Both the position numbers and the translations under genes were made by a program. From assembly GCA_021815305.1 (NCBI GenBank), contig JAKAHC010000004.1, positions 233,057-297,056 of the forward strand: a stretch of DNA of 64,000 nucleotides, written 5' to 3'. A model generated the notes under the pieces. The model saw only the letters and a program-made list of their open reading frames with translations. It was not told the DNA's origin and did not search any database. Source of the DNA: Deltaproteobacteria bacterium. GTDB taxonomy: Bacteria; Desulfobacterota; Deferrimicrobia; Deferrimicrobiales; Deferrimicrobiaceae. Positions 49,940 through 58,937 of this stretch are shown here, piece after piece (the stretch's first letter is position 1; each line of letters begins with the position of its first letter).

Positions 49940-50656
49940 ATGGCGATGATGTTCCTGACCGCGGTCGAACTTCTCCACGGCCTCACGGACGAGGAGGCGC
50001 GCAGGGTGAACGCGCTGTGCAGCGAGCGCCGGTTCCCGGAGGGGAAAACGATCTTCTCCCGGGGGGACCCCGCGGAAAACCTCTGCATCGTCCGGGAAGG
50101 GCTCGTCCGCCTCGTTTCCCTCTCCGACCAGGGGGCGGAGACGATCCTCCAACTCCTCAAGCCCGATATGGTGTTCGGCGAGCTCCTTCTCTCCGAGGAG
50201 CAGCGGGCCTTCACCGCAGTGGCGGCCACGAACGCGGTGGTATCGGTCCTCCCGAAGGAGAATCTCCTCAAGATCCTCGCAACGATCCCCAGGGTGTCGC
50301 TGAACTTCGTACGCCTCCTGTCGCACCGGCTGATGCGCGTCGAACAGACCTTCGCCGAGTACGGCCACACGTGGTCATATCACCGTCTCGCGCGCGCGCT
50401 CCTGCGGCTGGCCGAGGAGCACGGGAGGAAAACACCGGAAGGGACGGTGATCGGCGTCCGGATGACGCACGAGGACCTGGCCAACCTCATCGGCACGACG
50501 CGGGAAACGGTGACGAACCAGTTGGGGAGGTTCCGCCGGCTGGGATATCTGAAAAAGGGACGGCAGCTCGTCGTGAACGTGGACCGGCTCTCCAGGTTCG
50601 TGCAGACCGGGCACGTGGAAGCGATCCCCGCGCGGGAGCCGGCGAGAAGCCGCTGA
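49940..50656 (+). CDS. Crp/Fnr-family transcriptional regulator
   Basis: 238 residues. The start is the ATG at 49940 with AAGGAGGGG upstream; open frame before it (TTG at 49877, ATG at 49889) has no ribosome site. An N-terminal cyclic-nucleotide-binding-like beta-barrel (about 15-120: IFSRGDPAENLCIVREGLV) joins by a long helix to a winged helix (about 165-220: MTHEDLANLIGTTRETVTNQ). No Fnr-type cysteine cluster is seen, so it is probably ligand-sensing rather than iron-sulfur. It is divergent from the Lgt-like gene. Its target is unknown. Confidence 0.85.
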   Translation: MAMMFLTAVELLHGLTDEEARRVNALCSERRFPEGKTIFSRGDPAENLCIVREGLVRLVSLSDQGAETILQLLKPDMVFGELLLSEEQRAFTAVAATNAVVSVLPKENLLKILATIPRVSLNFVRLLSHRLMRVEQTFAEYGHTWSYHRLARALLRLAEEHGRKTPEGTVIGVRMTHEDLANLIGTTRETVTNQLGRFRRLGYLKKGRQLVVNVDRLSRFVQTGHVEAIPAREPARSR

Positions 50657-50851
50657 TCCCCGGCGCTTCGCCCTTCCGGACGGACGAGGACCGGGGTCCC
50701 GGCGACCTCCGTGAGCCACGCGGCCAACCCCAGGCGGTCGGGGTGATGATGGGACCGGAGCCGCCATATGCCGGGAAGCACCTCCGGAAATGCCGTCGTT
50801 CCCGCGGGGGCCCTCCGTTCCCGTTCCGCACGTTGCGCCGCCGGCTTGGGG

Positions 50852-51250
50852 CTACTCGAGGGCGGCCAGCCCCGCCGCCGCCACCTGGGCGTCTTCCGCC
50901 GACGTGGCCCCGCTCACGCCGATCCCCCCGATGACCTTCCCGTCGGAAAGGATCGGCACACCGCCCTCCACGAGGATGGCGTTGGGGAAGGTCAGGAATC
51001 CGATCTTCCCCTTGGCGACGGCGTCCTCCAACGCCTTGGTGGGCCGCTTGAAGAAGACCGACGTGCGGGCCTTGCCGATGGCGACGTCGACGCTCCCGAC
51101 CTGGGTCCCGTCGATGCGCTCGAAGCAGACCAGGTGCCCCCCGTCGTCGACGAGGGCGATCGCCATGGTCCACCGGTTTCTCCCGGCCTCGGCGACCGCC
51201 GCCGCCGCGACTTTCCTGGCGTCTTCGAGCGTAAGAACCGTTTTCCGCAT
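50852..51250 (-). CDS. GlcG/HbpS-family protein
   Basis: 132 residues with the single GlcG domain: LTLEDARKVAAAAVAEA, ALVDDGGHLVCFERIDGT and the C-terminal DGKVIGGIGVSGATSAEDAQVAAAG. Members bind haem or corrinoids, or accompany glycolate oxidase or propanediol utilisation; none is nearby. It is monocistronic. The spacer on its 3' side (50657-50851) shows nothing to report. Confidence 0.85.
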   Translation of the reverse strand: MRKTVLTLEDARKVAAAAVAEAGRNRWTMAIALVDDGGHLVCFERIDGTQVGSVDVAIGKARTSVFFKRPTKALEDAVAKGKIGFLTFPNAILVEGGVPILSDGKVIGGIGVSGATSAEDAQVAAAGLAALE

Positions 51251-51384
51251 GGGCTCCCCTCCCGTGTTCCTGCTCCCTGATCCTGTATATTGTGCCCCAT
51301 CCGTCCCGTCCCATCCCCCCTCTTTTCGAAACGCTTGTCTTTCCGGAAACCTTCCGGCGCCGCAACTCCTGTTAAGATATCCGC

Positions 51385-51975
51385 GTGGAACCGCTCAACC
51401 GACAACTGTTTTCGATGATCAACGCCGGCGCCGGGCTTACCGGCCCGCGCCTTGCCGTTGCCTCCTTCGTTGCCGGCTATGCCGTCCTTCTCGTGCCGCT
51501 CACCCTCTTGCTGCTCTGGTTCACCGACAGGGCGGACGCCGCCCGGATCCGACTTCTGTTCGCAGTTGCCGCCGCCGCGCTCGCCCTGGGGATGAACCAG
51601 GTGATCGGCCTGGTCTATTTCCATCCTCGCCCCTTCATGGAGGGAATCGGCCATGCCTATCTCTCCCATGCGGCCGACAGTTCGTTTCCGAGCGATCATG
51701 TGACGGTCTTCTGCGCGGTGGGGCTTGCCCTTGCGTTCGACCGGGCGACCCGCCGCACCGGCGCGCTCCTGCTTCTGGCCGCCCCGCCGGTCGCCTGGGC
51801 AAGGATCTACCTTGGGGTGCACTTCCCCTTCGACATGCTCGGCGGGCTCGGGACGGCCGCGGTTTCCGCGGCCGCCGTCCGACTCTCGGCCCGGCCCCTG
51901 GAAGATCTTGCATGCCGTCCCCTGCTCCGTCTCTACGGAAGCGTGGTGCGCATCCTCCGATCCGGCAGGGAATGA
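51385..51975 (+). CDS. PAP2-family membrane phosphatase (undecaprenyl-diphosphatase-like)
   Basis: 196 residues with a GTG start and five or six membrane helices. The three PAP2 motifs are visible: FHPRPF (motif C1), DSSFPSDHVT (C2) and RIYLGVHFPFDMLGG (C3, catalytic His). This fits BcrC-type dephosphorylation of undecaprenyl diphosphate or a related lipid phosphate at the periplasmic face. The following gene starts directly after its stop. Confidence 0.85.
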   Translation: MEPLNRQLFSMINAGAGLTGPRLAVASFVAGYAVLLVPLTLLLLWFTDRADAARIRLLFAVAAAALALGMNQVIGLVYFHPRPFMEGIGHAYLSHAADSSFPSDHVTVFCAVGLALAFDRATRRTGALLLLAAPPVAWARIYLGVHFPFDMLGGLGTAAVSAAAVRLSARPLEDLACRPLLRLYGSVVRILRSGRE

Positions 51976-54090
51976 ATGGAATCCCTCAAAACCCTCCTGC
52001 CCGCCATCGAACATTTCCGTCTGCTCGGCTACTGGGCCGTCCTCCTCTTTTCCCTCCTCGAGTCTCTCGCCTTCGTGGGGGTCGTGGTGCCCGGCGCCCT
52101 TTTCGTCGTGTTCGCCGGTTCCCTGGCGGCCAAGGGGTATTTCGACCTTGGCGACCTGGTCTGGTTCGCCGCCGCGGGGGCCATCCTCGGAGACGGCATC
52201 AGTTTCCGGATGGGCAAGGGAAGCTTTATCCGTTTCCGGGAAGACAACCGGATTTTCAAGCCGGCCCTTCTGGAGAGGGGGAAGGATTTTTTCGCCCGCC
52301 ACGGGGGGAAAAGCGTCTTCCTCGGGAGGTTCGTCGGCCTGATCCGGGCCGTCATCCCCTTCGTCGCGGGGATGTCCGGGATGGACGCAAAGAGGTTTTA
52401 CCTCTGGAACGTCGCAAGCGGGATCCTCTGGGCCGCCACCCACCTGCTGGCCGGGTATTTTCTGGGGCAGGCATGGCGGGCAGTGGAGATCTGGTCGACG
52501 CGGTTCGGTGTCGTGCTGGCGGCAACGCTGCTGCTGGCGCTTTGCGCCTGGTGGGTCAAGAGGTTCTTCGAGAAACGGGGAAGGGAGGCCGTCGATTTCG
52601 CCGGATCGCTGTTTGCGTCGGCCGGCGGGGCGATCTCCGGGGACCCCCGCGTGCGGAACCTCGTAGCGAAATACCCCGCCTTTTTCGCCTTCATGGGGAA
52701 ACGGCTCGACAGGACGAGGTTTTCCGGGTTGCCCCTCACCATGCTCGGCATCGTGTTCCTCTACGTCCTGCTGCTCCTTGCAGGGGTGATCGAGGACGTG
52801 CTGTCCCTGGACCCCATCGTCGCGCTCGACACCCGCCTCGAGAATCTCCTGTTTGCCTTCCGTGATCCCCTGCTGGTCAAGGTCTTCCTCTGGATCACCC
52901 TTCTCGCCAAAGCCAGGATCGTCTTGTGCGTCATGCTGCTCCTCGTCGTCGTCTTTCTCCTCCGGAAACAGCGGGAATTCGTTCTCCCGCTGATCGTGAC
53001 CGTGGCGGGAAGCGGCATGTTCAACCTCCTGGGGAAGATCGCCATTCACCGGCAAAGACCGCCGGGAATCGGCGTCTATGCGGAGATGTCCTTCGCCTTC
53101 CCGAGCGGCCATTCCGCCGTTGCGGCATCTCTCTACGGGTTCGTCGCCTACTATCTGTGGCGCGAAGCGGCATCGTGGGGAAGGCGCCTGAACATCCTGT
53201 TCCTCGGGATGTTCCTCATGGCGGCGATCGGGTTCAGCAGGCTCTACCTTGGGGTCCATTACCTTAGCGACGTGCTGGGAGGATACCTTCTGGGGGTGTT
53301 GTGGTTGATCATCGGCATCTGCATGTCCGAATCGCAACTCCGCAAAGGGCCGCTTCCCGGGGCCTGCCTTCCTGCGCAGACCGCGGGGAAACCGGTGACG
53401 GCGGGACTGCTGCTGGCCTGCTTCGCCTTTTACCTCTATTCCGGTCTCCACTACAGCCCCGCCCCGTATTTCCCGCCGCCCCGCCCCGTAACCGTCGTTG
53501 CGGCCGCGGACATCCCGGTCCGGCTGGACCCCCCGCTGCCGGCGTACACGGAGGACATCGCCGGCGACCGGCGGCAACCGTTGAGCGTGGTCATCGTCGC
53601 CCGCGGCGGGAAGACCGTTGCGGATGCGTTCCTCAAGGCCGGTTGGGTGGCGGCCGCCCCGTTGCGGGTCGACACGATGCTGAAAATGATGGGAGCGCTG
53701 ATTTCGAACACGGATTCCCCGGACGGACCCGTGGCCCCATCGTTCTGGAACCGCCATGTCGACGACCTGGCCTTCGAGAAACCGACCCCTGCGCGCACCA
53801 TGAGGCAACGGCACCAGGCGAGGCTGTGGAAAACCGACATCCGGACGACGGACGGACGTTCCGTTTATGTCGGAACCGCGGTTTTCGACGCCGGCGTGAA
53901 GTGGTGGATCTTCTACCGGATCGGTCCGGAGCTCGACGCCGAGCGGGAGGAGTTGCTCCGGGATCTGCTCGCCGCCGGGGTGGTTTCTTCGTTCAGGAGC
54001 GAAAGATTCGTTCCCCCGATGACGGGGCGGAATTCCCTTGGAGACCCGTTTTTTACCGACGGAAAGATCACGACGATATTTCTGAAGTGA
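51976..54090 (+). CDS. DedA - PAP2 - LssY three-domain membrane protein
   Basis: 704 residues, three fused modules. A DedA/VTT domain (about 10-205: VVVPGALFVVFAGSLA, FVGLIRAVIPFVAGMSGM) comes first. A PAP2 phosphatase domain follows (about 250-445: HRQRPP, SFAFPSGHSAVAA, RLYLGVHYLSDVLGG). A C-terminal LssY-type domain (about 460-700) completes it. DedA proteins flip lipid carriers and PAP2 dephosphorylates them, so the fusion may recycle undecaprenyl phosphate or a phospholipid. It starts directly after the smaller PAP2 gene, giving two lipid phosphatases in tandem. Confidence 0.85.
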   Translation: MESLKTLLPAIEHFRLLGYWAVLLFSLLESLAFVGVVVPGALFVVFAGSLAAKGYFDLGDLVWFAAAGAILGDGISFRMGKGSFIRFREDNRIFKPALLERGKDFFARHGGKSVFLGRFVGLIRAVIPFVAGMSGMDAKRFYLWNVASGILWAATHLLAGYFLGQAWRAVEIWSTRFGVVLAATLLLALCAWWVKRFFEKRGREAVDFAGSLFASAGGAISGDPRVRNLVAKYPAFFAFMGKRLDRTRFSGLPLTMLGIVFLYVLLLLAGVIEDVLSLDPIVALDTRLENLLFAFRDPLLVKVFLWITLLAKARIVLCVMLLLVVVFLLRKQREFVLPLIVTVAGSGMFNLLGKIAIHRQRPPGIGVYAEMSFAFPSGHSAVAASLYGFVAYYLWREAASWGRRLNILFLGMFLMAAIGFSRLYLGVHYLSDVLGGYLLGVLWLIIGICMSESQLRKGPLPGACLPAQTAGKPVTAGLLLACFAFYLYSGLHYSPAPYFPPPRPVTVVAAADIPVRLDPPLPAYTEDIAGDRRQPLSVVIVARGGKTVADAFLKAGWVAAAPLRVDTMLKMMGALISNTDSPDGPVAPSFWNRHVDDLAFEKPTPARTMRQRHQARLWKTDIRTTDGRSVYVGTAVFDAGVKWWIFYRIGPELDAEREELLRDLLAAGVVSSFRSERFVPPMTGRNSLGDPFFTDGKITTIFLK

Positions 54091-54257
54091 CGCGCCGGCA
54101 TCCGCTCACTCCCCCGCATCGCCACCCGGGCATCCTGAAGGCGGCGCCCTCTCCGTTCTCCCCGGTTGGCCCTCTTCCATCCATGCGTTTCGATCGGGGA
54201 GCGATTGAGGTACATTATCAGGATCGGCGGGCCATTTCTCGGAAGGAGGGAAACGTC

Positions 54258-54761
54258 ATGGGGCCGAAGACGACGGAGAACCTGAAGGCGGCCTTCGCGG
54301 GGGAAAGCCAGGCGCACATGAAGTACATGATCTTCGCCGACAGGGCGGAGAAGGAGGGGTTGCGCAACATCGCGCGCCTCTTCTCCGCGGTCTCCTTCGC
54401 GGAGCGGGTTCACGCGACCGCGCACCACAACGTCGTTTCCGGGGTCAGGCCCACGGCGGAAAACCTCGACTCGGCCGTCGCCGGGGAGACCTACGAAGTG
54501 GAGAAGATGTACCCCGAGTTCCGGGCCGCCGCGGAAAAAGAGGGAGAGCAGGGCGCTCTCACGACCATCCGCTACGCCATCGAGGCGGAGAGGATCCACG
54601 CGAAGCTGTATGCCCGCGCGAAACAGGCGGCTGGCTCGGGGAAGGATCTCCCGATCGGGGACATCCACGTCTGTTCGGTCTGCGGACATACGACCGAGGC
54701 GGGAGCCCCGGACCGGTGTTCCGTGTGCGGGACGAGGAAGGAGATGTTCCGGAAGTTCTGA
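54258..54761 (+). CDS. Rubrerythrin
   Basis: 167 residues. The diiron four-helix bundle shows AFAGESQAHMKYMIFADRAE, SFAERVHATAHHN and AIEAERIHAKLY. The C-terminal rubredoxin-like domain has CSVCG and CSVCG pairs for the Fe(SCys)4 site. It detoxifies hydrogen peroxide using reduced rubredoxin or similar donors, common in anaerobes. GGAAGGAGGG is upstream of the ATG. It precedes the ACT gene by 43 bases. Confidence 0.93.
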   Translation: MGPKTTENLKAAFAGESQAHMKYMIFADRAEKEGLRNIARLFSAVSFAERVHATAHHNVVSGVRPTAENLDSAVAGETYEVEKMYPEFRAAAEKEGEQGALTTIRYAIEAERIHAKLYARAKQAAGSGKDLPIGDIHVCSVCGHTTEAGAPDRCSVCGTRKEMFRKF

Positions 54762-54804
54762 CGACGCAGACGCGCCCCCGACGCGGGGCGACCGGGAGGA
54801 GACC

Positions 54805-55215
54805 ATGGCGCACATCATCCGCAAGATCGACTATTTCAAGGCGCAGGTACGGGACAAGGCAGGCGAGGGGGCGAGGATCCTCTCGGCGCTTCACGGCGAA
54901 GGGATCAACCTCCTCTTCTTCACCGGCTTTCCCCGGGGACGGAAGGCCCAGCTCGATTTCATCCCCGAGAACGGCCCGGCCTTCCGGAGGGCGGCGAAAA
55001 AGACCGGGCTCGCGGTGACGAAGAAGACGGCATTCCTGGTCCAGGGGCAGGACCGCCCGGGCGTGATCGCCGGTATCGCGTCGAAGCTGGCGGACGCGGG
55101 AGTCAACATCACGGCGCTCGACGCCGTCGCCGCGGGGGGCGGCCGGTACGGGGCGATCCTGTGGGTCAAGGCGGCGGACGTCCGGAAAGCGGCCAAGGCC
55201 CTCGGGGCGGAGTGA
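54805..55215 (+). CDS. Tandem ACT-domain protein
   Basis: 136 residues with two ACT-type ligand-binding domains: residues 5-65 and 72-132 ([20 protein letters not shown] then [15 protein letters not shown]). No enzyme domain is attached. Such proteins often sense amino acids or regulate partner enzymes. It is between rubrerythrin and zwf, on the same strand; a partner is not evident. GGGAGGAG precedes the ATG. Confidence 0.75.
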   Translation: MAHIIRKIDYFKAQVRDKAGEGARILSALHGEGINLLFFTGFPRGRKAQLDFIPENGPAFRRAAKKTGLAVTKKTAFLVQGQDRPGVIAGIASKLADAGVNITALDAVAAGGGRYGAILWVKAADVRKAAKALGAE

Positions 55216-55277
55216 GGAGGGCCCCCGGGGAAAACCCGGGACGCGAAGCGTTCCTTCAAAGAAGGATCGGGGAAGGC

Positions 55278-56657
55278 ATGAGCGCAAAACCGTCCGACGC
55301 GCTGGTGTTTTTCGGGGCCACGGGCGACCTGGCGTACAAGAAGATCTTCCCCGCGCTGCAGAGGATGGTGCGGCAGGGAGAGCTGGACGTCCCGGTGGTC
55401 GGGGTGGCCAAGGCCGGATGGGACCTGGACCGCCTGAAGGCCAGGGTCCGGGACAGCCTGGAGCGACACGGGGGGTTGGACCGGGAAGCCTTCGCGAGGC
55501 TGTCCGCCCTCCTGCGGTACGTCGACGGGGATTACGAGGACCCTTCGACCTTCCTTTCGCTGCGCCGGGAAATCGGCGAGGCGAAGCGTCCCCTTCACTA
55601 CCTGGCGATCCCGCCGGCCCTCTTCGGTCTCGTCGTGCGGCAGTTGGCCGTTTCCGGCTGCGCGCGCGGAGCGCGCGTCGTCGTCGAGAAACCGTTCGGC
55701 AGGGACCTCTCCACCGCCAGGAACCTCCAGGAGATCCTCCACAAGGTCTTTCCCGAAACGTCGATCTTCCGGATCGACCACTACCTCGGGAAGAACACGG
55801 TCCAGAACCTCCTCTTCTTCCGCTTCGCCAACGCCTTCCTCGAACCGGTCTGGAACCGCGACCATGTCGAGAGCGTCCAGATCACGATGGCCGAGGAGTT
55901 CGGGGTCCAGGGGAGGGGAGCGTTCTACGACCAGACGGGCGCGATCCGGGACGTGGTCCAGAACCATCTTCTCCAGGTGCTGGCGAACCTCGCGATGGAG
56001 CCGCCGCCCGAAGGCGCCGGACCGGAGGTCGTCCGGGACGCGAAGGTCCTGGTCCTGAAGGCGATCCGCCCGCTCCGGCCCAGCGACGTGGTGCGCGGCC
56101 AGTTCCGGGGATACCACGAGGAGGACGGCGTGGCCCCGGACTCCGCGACGGAGACCTTCGCCGCGCTGCGCCTGTTCGTCCATTCGTGGCGTTGGCACGG
56201 AGTCCCCTTCCGCATCCGCGCCGGGAAGCGCCTTCCCGTAACCTGCACCGAGGCGATCGTCCGGCTGCGAAAACCCCCTGGGTACGGTTCGCTCCTCCCG
56301 AAGACGAATTATTTCCGGTTCCGGATCACCCCGGATTTCGCCATCGCCGTCGGGGCGAACATCAAGGGGCCGGGCGAGACGATGGCCATCGAGGAGGTGG
56401 AGCTGCTGGTCCACCGGGTGCCGGGGGCGGAGATGTACGAGACGGGAGCGTACGGCCTGCTTCTCGGAGACGCCATGCGGGGGGAGCCTTTCCGATTCGC
56501 GCGGGAAGACTACGTCGAGGAGGCGTGGCGCATCGTGGACCCGATCCTCGGCGGAAAGATCCCCGTATCCTTGTACGAACCGGGGAGCTGGGGGCCCGGG
56601 GAAGCCGCAAAGCTTGCCGGCGAGGAAGGGTGGCACGACCCGGATCCCTCGAAGTAG
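55278..56657 (+). CDS. zwf: Glucose-6-phosphate 1-dehydrogenase
   Basis: 459 residues. The NADP-binding motif is [19 protein letters not shown], the catalytic site is [15 protein letters not shown] and the substrate loop [36 protein letters not shown] is the C-terminal family segment. It is cytosolic and makes NADPH and 6-phosphogluconolactone for the oxidative pentose phosphate or Entner-Doudoroff route. It is somewhat shorter than E. coli Zwf (491). No pgl or gnd is adjacent. Confidence 0.93.
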   Translation: MSAKPSDALVFFGATGDLAYKKIFPALQRMVRQGELDVPVVGVAKAGWDLDRLKARVRDSLERHGGLDREAFARLSALLRYVDGDYEDPSTFLSLRREIGEAKRPLHYLAIPPALFGLVVRQLAVSGCARGARVVVEKPFGRDLSTARNLQEILHKVFPETSIFRIDHYLGKNTVQNLLFFRFANAFLEPVWNRDHVESVQITMAEEFGVQGRGAFYDQTGAIRDVVQNHLLQVLANLAMEPPPEGAGPEVVRDAKVLVLKAIRPLRPSDVVRGQFRGYHEEDGVAPDSATETFAALRLFVHSWRWHGVPFRIRAGKRLPVTCTEAIVRLRKPPGYGSLLPKTNYFRFRITPDFAIAVGANIKGPGETMAIEEVELLVHRVPGAEMYETGAYGLLLGDAMRGEPFRFAREDYVEEAWRIVDPILGGKIPVSLYEPGSWGPGEAAKLAGEEGWHDPDPSK

Positions 56658-56839
56658 CCCCGGCCGTCGCCCCTCCCTCCGGAGGGAAACACCCCCCGGA
56701 GTCTCCGGAAAAGGATCGCCGCCCTCTTCGGGTTCGACACGATGCTCTCCGTCTCCCGCGGGGGCCCAACGGAACTTTTCCCGATGGCTTGTTTGCGATT
56801 TTATATTATAAAAACAGGATAATGCGGGAGGTGCCGCCC

Positions 56840-58240
56840 GTGATCCGTTTTCGTCTCTTCATCGTGGACGACGACGAGCTGGTCCGTGACGCGTTGACGT
56901 CCTCTTTCGAACGCGGTTTCGACGTGGAATCGTTCGCCACGGCGGAAGCCGCCCTGGAAGCTCTCCCCGGGCGCCCCCCGGACCTCGTCCTCCTCGACCT
57001 GGGCCTCCCCCACATGGACGGCATCGATGCCCTCAGACTCATCAAGGAGCGCCAGCCCGGAACGCTCGTAATCGTCATCACCGCCTTCGAGGAAGTGGAA
57101 AAGATCGTTTCCGCCATGAAGGCGGGGGCGTATGACTATATCGTCAAGCCGCTCGAGCTTCGGACGATCGAAGTGGCGGTCCGGAACGCCCTCGACACGA
57201 TCCGGCTGAAGAAGGAGGTCGAGGCGCTGCAGGAGCGGCTCCTCCTCGATCATCTCCCCGCGTTCCTCGGGACGAGCGACATGATCCATGGCGTGATGGA
57301 GTTCGTCACCGCGGTTGCGAAGAGCCCCGACACTCCGGTCCTCATCGAGGGGGAAACCGGAACGGGGAAGGAGATCATCGCGGGCGCCATCCATTACAGG
57401 AGCCCCAACTTCCGGGGACCGCTCGTCAGCATCAACTGCGCCGCCATACCGAAGGAACTGATCGAAAGCGAGCTTTTCGGGTATGAGAAAGGGGCGTTCA
57501 CCGGAGCCAGCGCTTCGGGGAAAAGCGGCATGGTGGAGCAGGCCTCGGGGGGGACACTGTTTCTGGACGAGGTCGCGGATCTGAGCCACGAGTCCCAGGC
57601 GAAGCTCCTGAGGTTCCTCGAAGAGGGGGAATATTACCGGGTCGGCGGGACGCGGAAACTCACGGTGAAGACCCGGGTGGTCTCGGCCACGAACCGCAGC
57701 CTCGGGGAGGAGGTCGAAGCGGGCCGGTTCCGCAGGGATCTGTACTATCGCCTCGCGGTCGTCAAGCTCCGTGTTCCTTCCCTCAACGAGAGACCCGGCG
57801 ACATCGTGCCGATCGCCCTCCACTTCCTCCACGAATTCGGAAGGAAGTTCGGGAAGGAGTTCACCGGGATCTCGGCGGAGACGCAGGAGGCCCTGAGGCG
57901 TTTCCACTGGAAGGGAAACGTGCGGGAACTGCGCAACCTCGTGGAGCGGGGCATCCTCGTCGGGTCGGGACCGGAGCTCCGGTTGGAGGACGTGGGGTTG
58001 TCCTTGCAGGCGGCAGGGAACCCGCCCTCCGGCGGAGGGACTTCGTCCGGATATTCGCCCATTCCCCCCGGCGGGATCGACCTTCCCGGGATGATCGCGG
58101 CGATGGAGCGCCACTACTACGAGGAGGCGCTCGCCAGAACGGGAGGGAACGAAACCCAGGCCGCGGCGCTTCTCGGGATCAACCATTACACCTTCCGCTA
58201 CCAGAGAAGGAAGCAGGTGCAAAAAACGCATATTTCATAA
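56840..58240 (+). CDS. NtrC-type response regulator (sigma-54 activator)
   Basis: 466 residues. The GTG at 56840 follows GGGAGGTG with proper spacing; an ATG at 56822 would overlap the ribosome site. Receiver: FIVDDDELVRDAL with the phospho-Asp in LVLLDLGLPHMDG and Lys in YIVKPLE. AAA+: GETGTGKEIIAGA, GAFTGA and GTLFLDEVADLS. Fis-type helix-turn-helix at the C-terminus (NETQAAALLGINHYTFRYQ). It is a two-component activator of sigma-54 genes. A likely target is the degenerate receiver gene at 58425, with a binding-site-like repeat at its own 3' end. No histidine kinase is in the window. Confidence 0.9.
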   Translation: MIRFRLFIVDDDELVRDALTSSFERGFDVESFATAEAALEALPGRPPDLVLLDLGLPHMDGIDALRLIKERQPGTLVIVITAFEEVEKIVSAMKAGAYDYIVKPLELRTIEVAVRNALDTIRLKKEVEALQERLLLDHLPAFLGTSDMIHGVMEFVTAVAKSPDTPVLIEGETGTGKEIIAGAIHYRSPNFRGPLVSINCAAIPKELIESELFGYEKGAFTGASASGKSGMVEQASGGTLFLDEVADLSHESQAKLLRFLEEGEYYRVGGTRKLTVKTRVVSATNRSLGEEVEAGRFRRDLYYRLAVVKLRVPSLNERPGDIVPIALHFLHEFGRKFGKEFTGISAETQEALRRFHWKGNVRELRNLVERGILVGSGPELRLEDVGLSLQAAGNPPSGGGTSSGYSPIPPGGIDLPGMIAAMERHYYEEALARTGGNETQAAALLGINHYTFRYQRRKQVQKTHIS

Positions 58241-58252
58241 ATCTGTTGCACC
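58216..58252. promoter_or_regulatory. Inverted repeat GGTGCAA-N23-TTGCACC, candidate enhancer site
   Basis: Seven-bp arms at 58216-58222 and 58246-58252 span the 3' end of the NtrC-type gene, about 110-140 bases upstream of the sigma-54 promoter at 58358. The distance fits an upstream activating sequence for the regulator encoded just before it. Confidence 0.45.
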
Positions 58253-58357
58253 GACTCACAATTCTCCCACGCCTGCACCCCGCCCCTTCCGCGTCTACCC
58301 GGTGAATGAGACGGATTTTCCACGTGCTTCTCCCCAAACCGGAGCGGAACCCGCTCG

Positions 58358-58373
58358 AGGCACGCATTTTGCT
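58358..58373 (+). promoter_or_regulatory. Sigma-54 promoter of the degenerate receiver gene
   Basis: AGGCACGCATTTTGCT matches TGGCACG-N4-TTGCW at 11 of 12 fixed positions. GG is at 58359-58360 and GC at 58371-58372, so transcription should start near 58384, 40 bases before the ATG at 58425. Confidence 0.72.
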
Positions 58374-58424
58374 GCTTTGACAAGGTCCCGGCATGGGGAA
58401 AAAACCGGAAGAGAAGGGGGAGCC

Positions 58425-58814
58425 ATGCTGAACGTCCTCGTGTTCGAAGAAGAGCCCGCTCTCCGCAACACGCTGTCCGCTTTCCTGCGGGACGACGCTT
58501 GCCGAGTCGTCGCCCCGGCGAACTTTTCGGAAGCCGCCAACGCGGTGATGCAGGAAAACTTCGACATCATCCTGTGCGGCCACCGTGTGGGAGAAACGGA
58601 CGCGCTGTCGTTTTTCCACATCATCCAGGACCGGCAGAAAACGGCGGTGAAGGTGCTGATGACGGAACATCCGACCCGGGCGACGCAGGACGAAATCCGG
58701 TGGGCGGGGATCGATTACGTCATCCACATGTCGGCGGTCTTCAAGTGCATGGAGACCCTCAAGTTCAGCCTCGTCACGGCATCGCACGTAAGGAGGACGG
58801 AAGCCGCGCACTGA
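58425..58814 (+). CDS. Degenerate (pseudo) response-regulator receiver
   Basis: 129 residues, starting after GGGGGAG. It has the receiver fold order (LNVLVFEEEPALRNTLSAFL, then EAANAVMQENFDIILCG), but the key residues are changed. The phospho-Asp position after FDIIL is Cys/Gly, and the Lys of the VIVKP motif is replaced (DYVIHMS). The switch Thr (VLMTEHP) remains. So it cannot be phosphorylated normally and should act as a protein-interaction module. It is driven by a sigma-54 promoter just downstream of an NtrC-type activator. Confidence 0.75.
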   Translation: MLNVLVFEEEPALRNTLSAFLRDDACRVVAPANFSEAANAVMQENFDIILCGHRVGETDALSFFHIIQDRQKTAVKVLMTEHPTRATQDEIRWAGIDYVIHMSAVFKCMETLKFSLVTASHVRRTEAAH

Positions 58815-58937
58815 CGGGACCTTCCTCACCCTCAAGAAGCGGAGTTTCCCCCGGGAAGATGCGGAGGCGGAACCCGTCTCCCGCGCGGGGAATCTTACGT
58901 TACGGGAAATCCTCTGCAACGGAACAGGAGGCACACG

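Noticed and set aside
56760..56821. Sigma-54 promoter before the NtrC-type regulator
   Set aside because: GG and GC are only 7 bases apart (GGCTTGTTTGC); the required spacing is 10.
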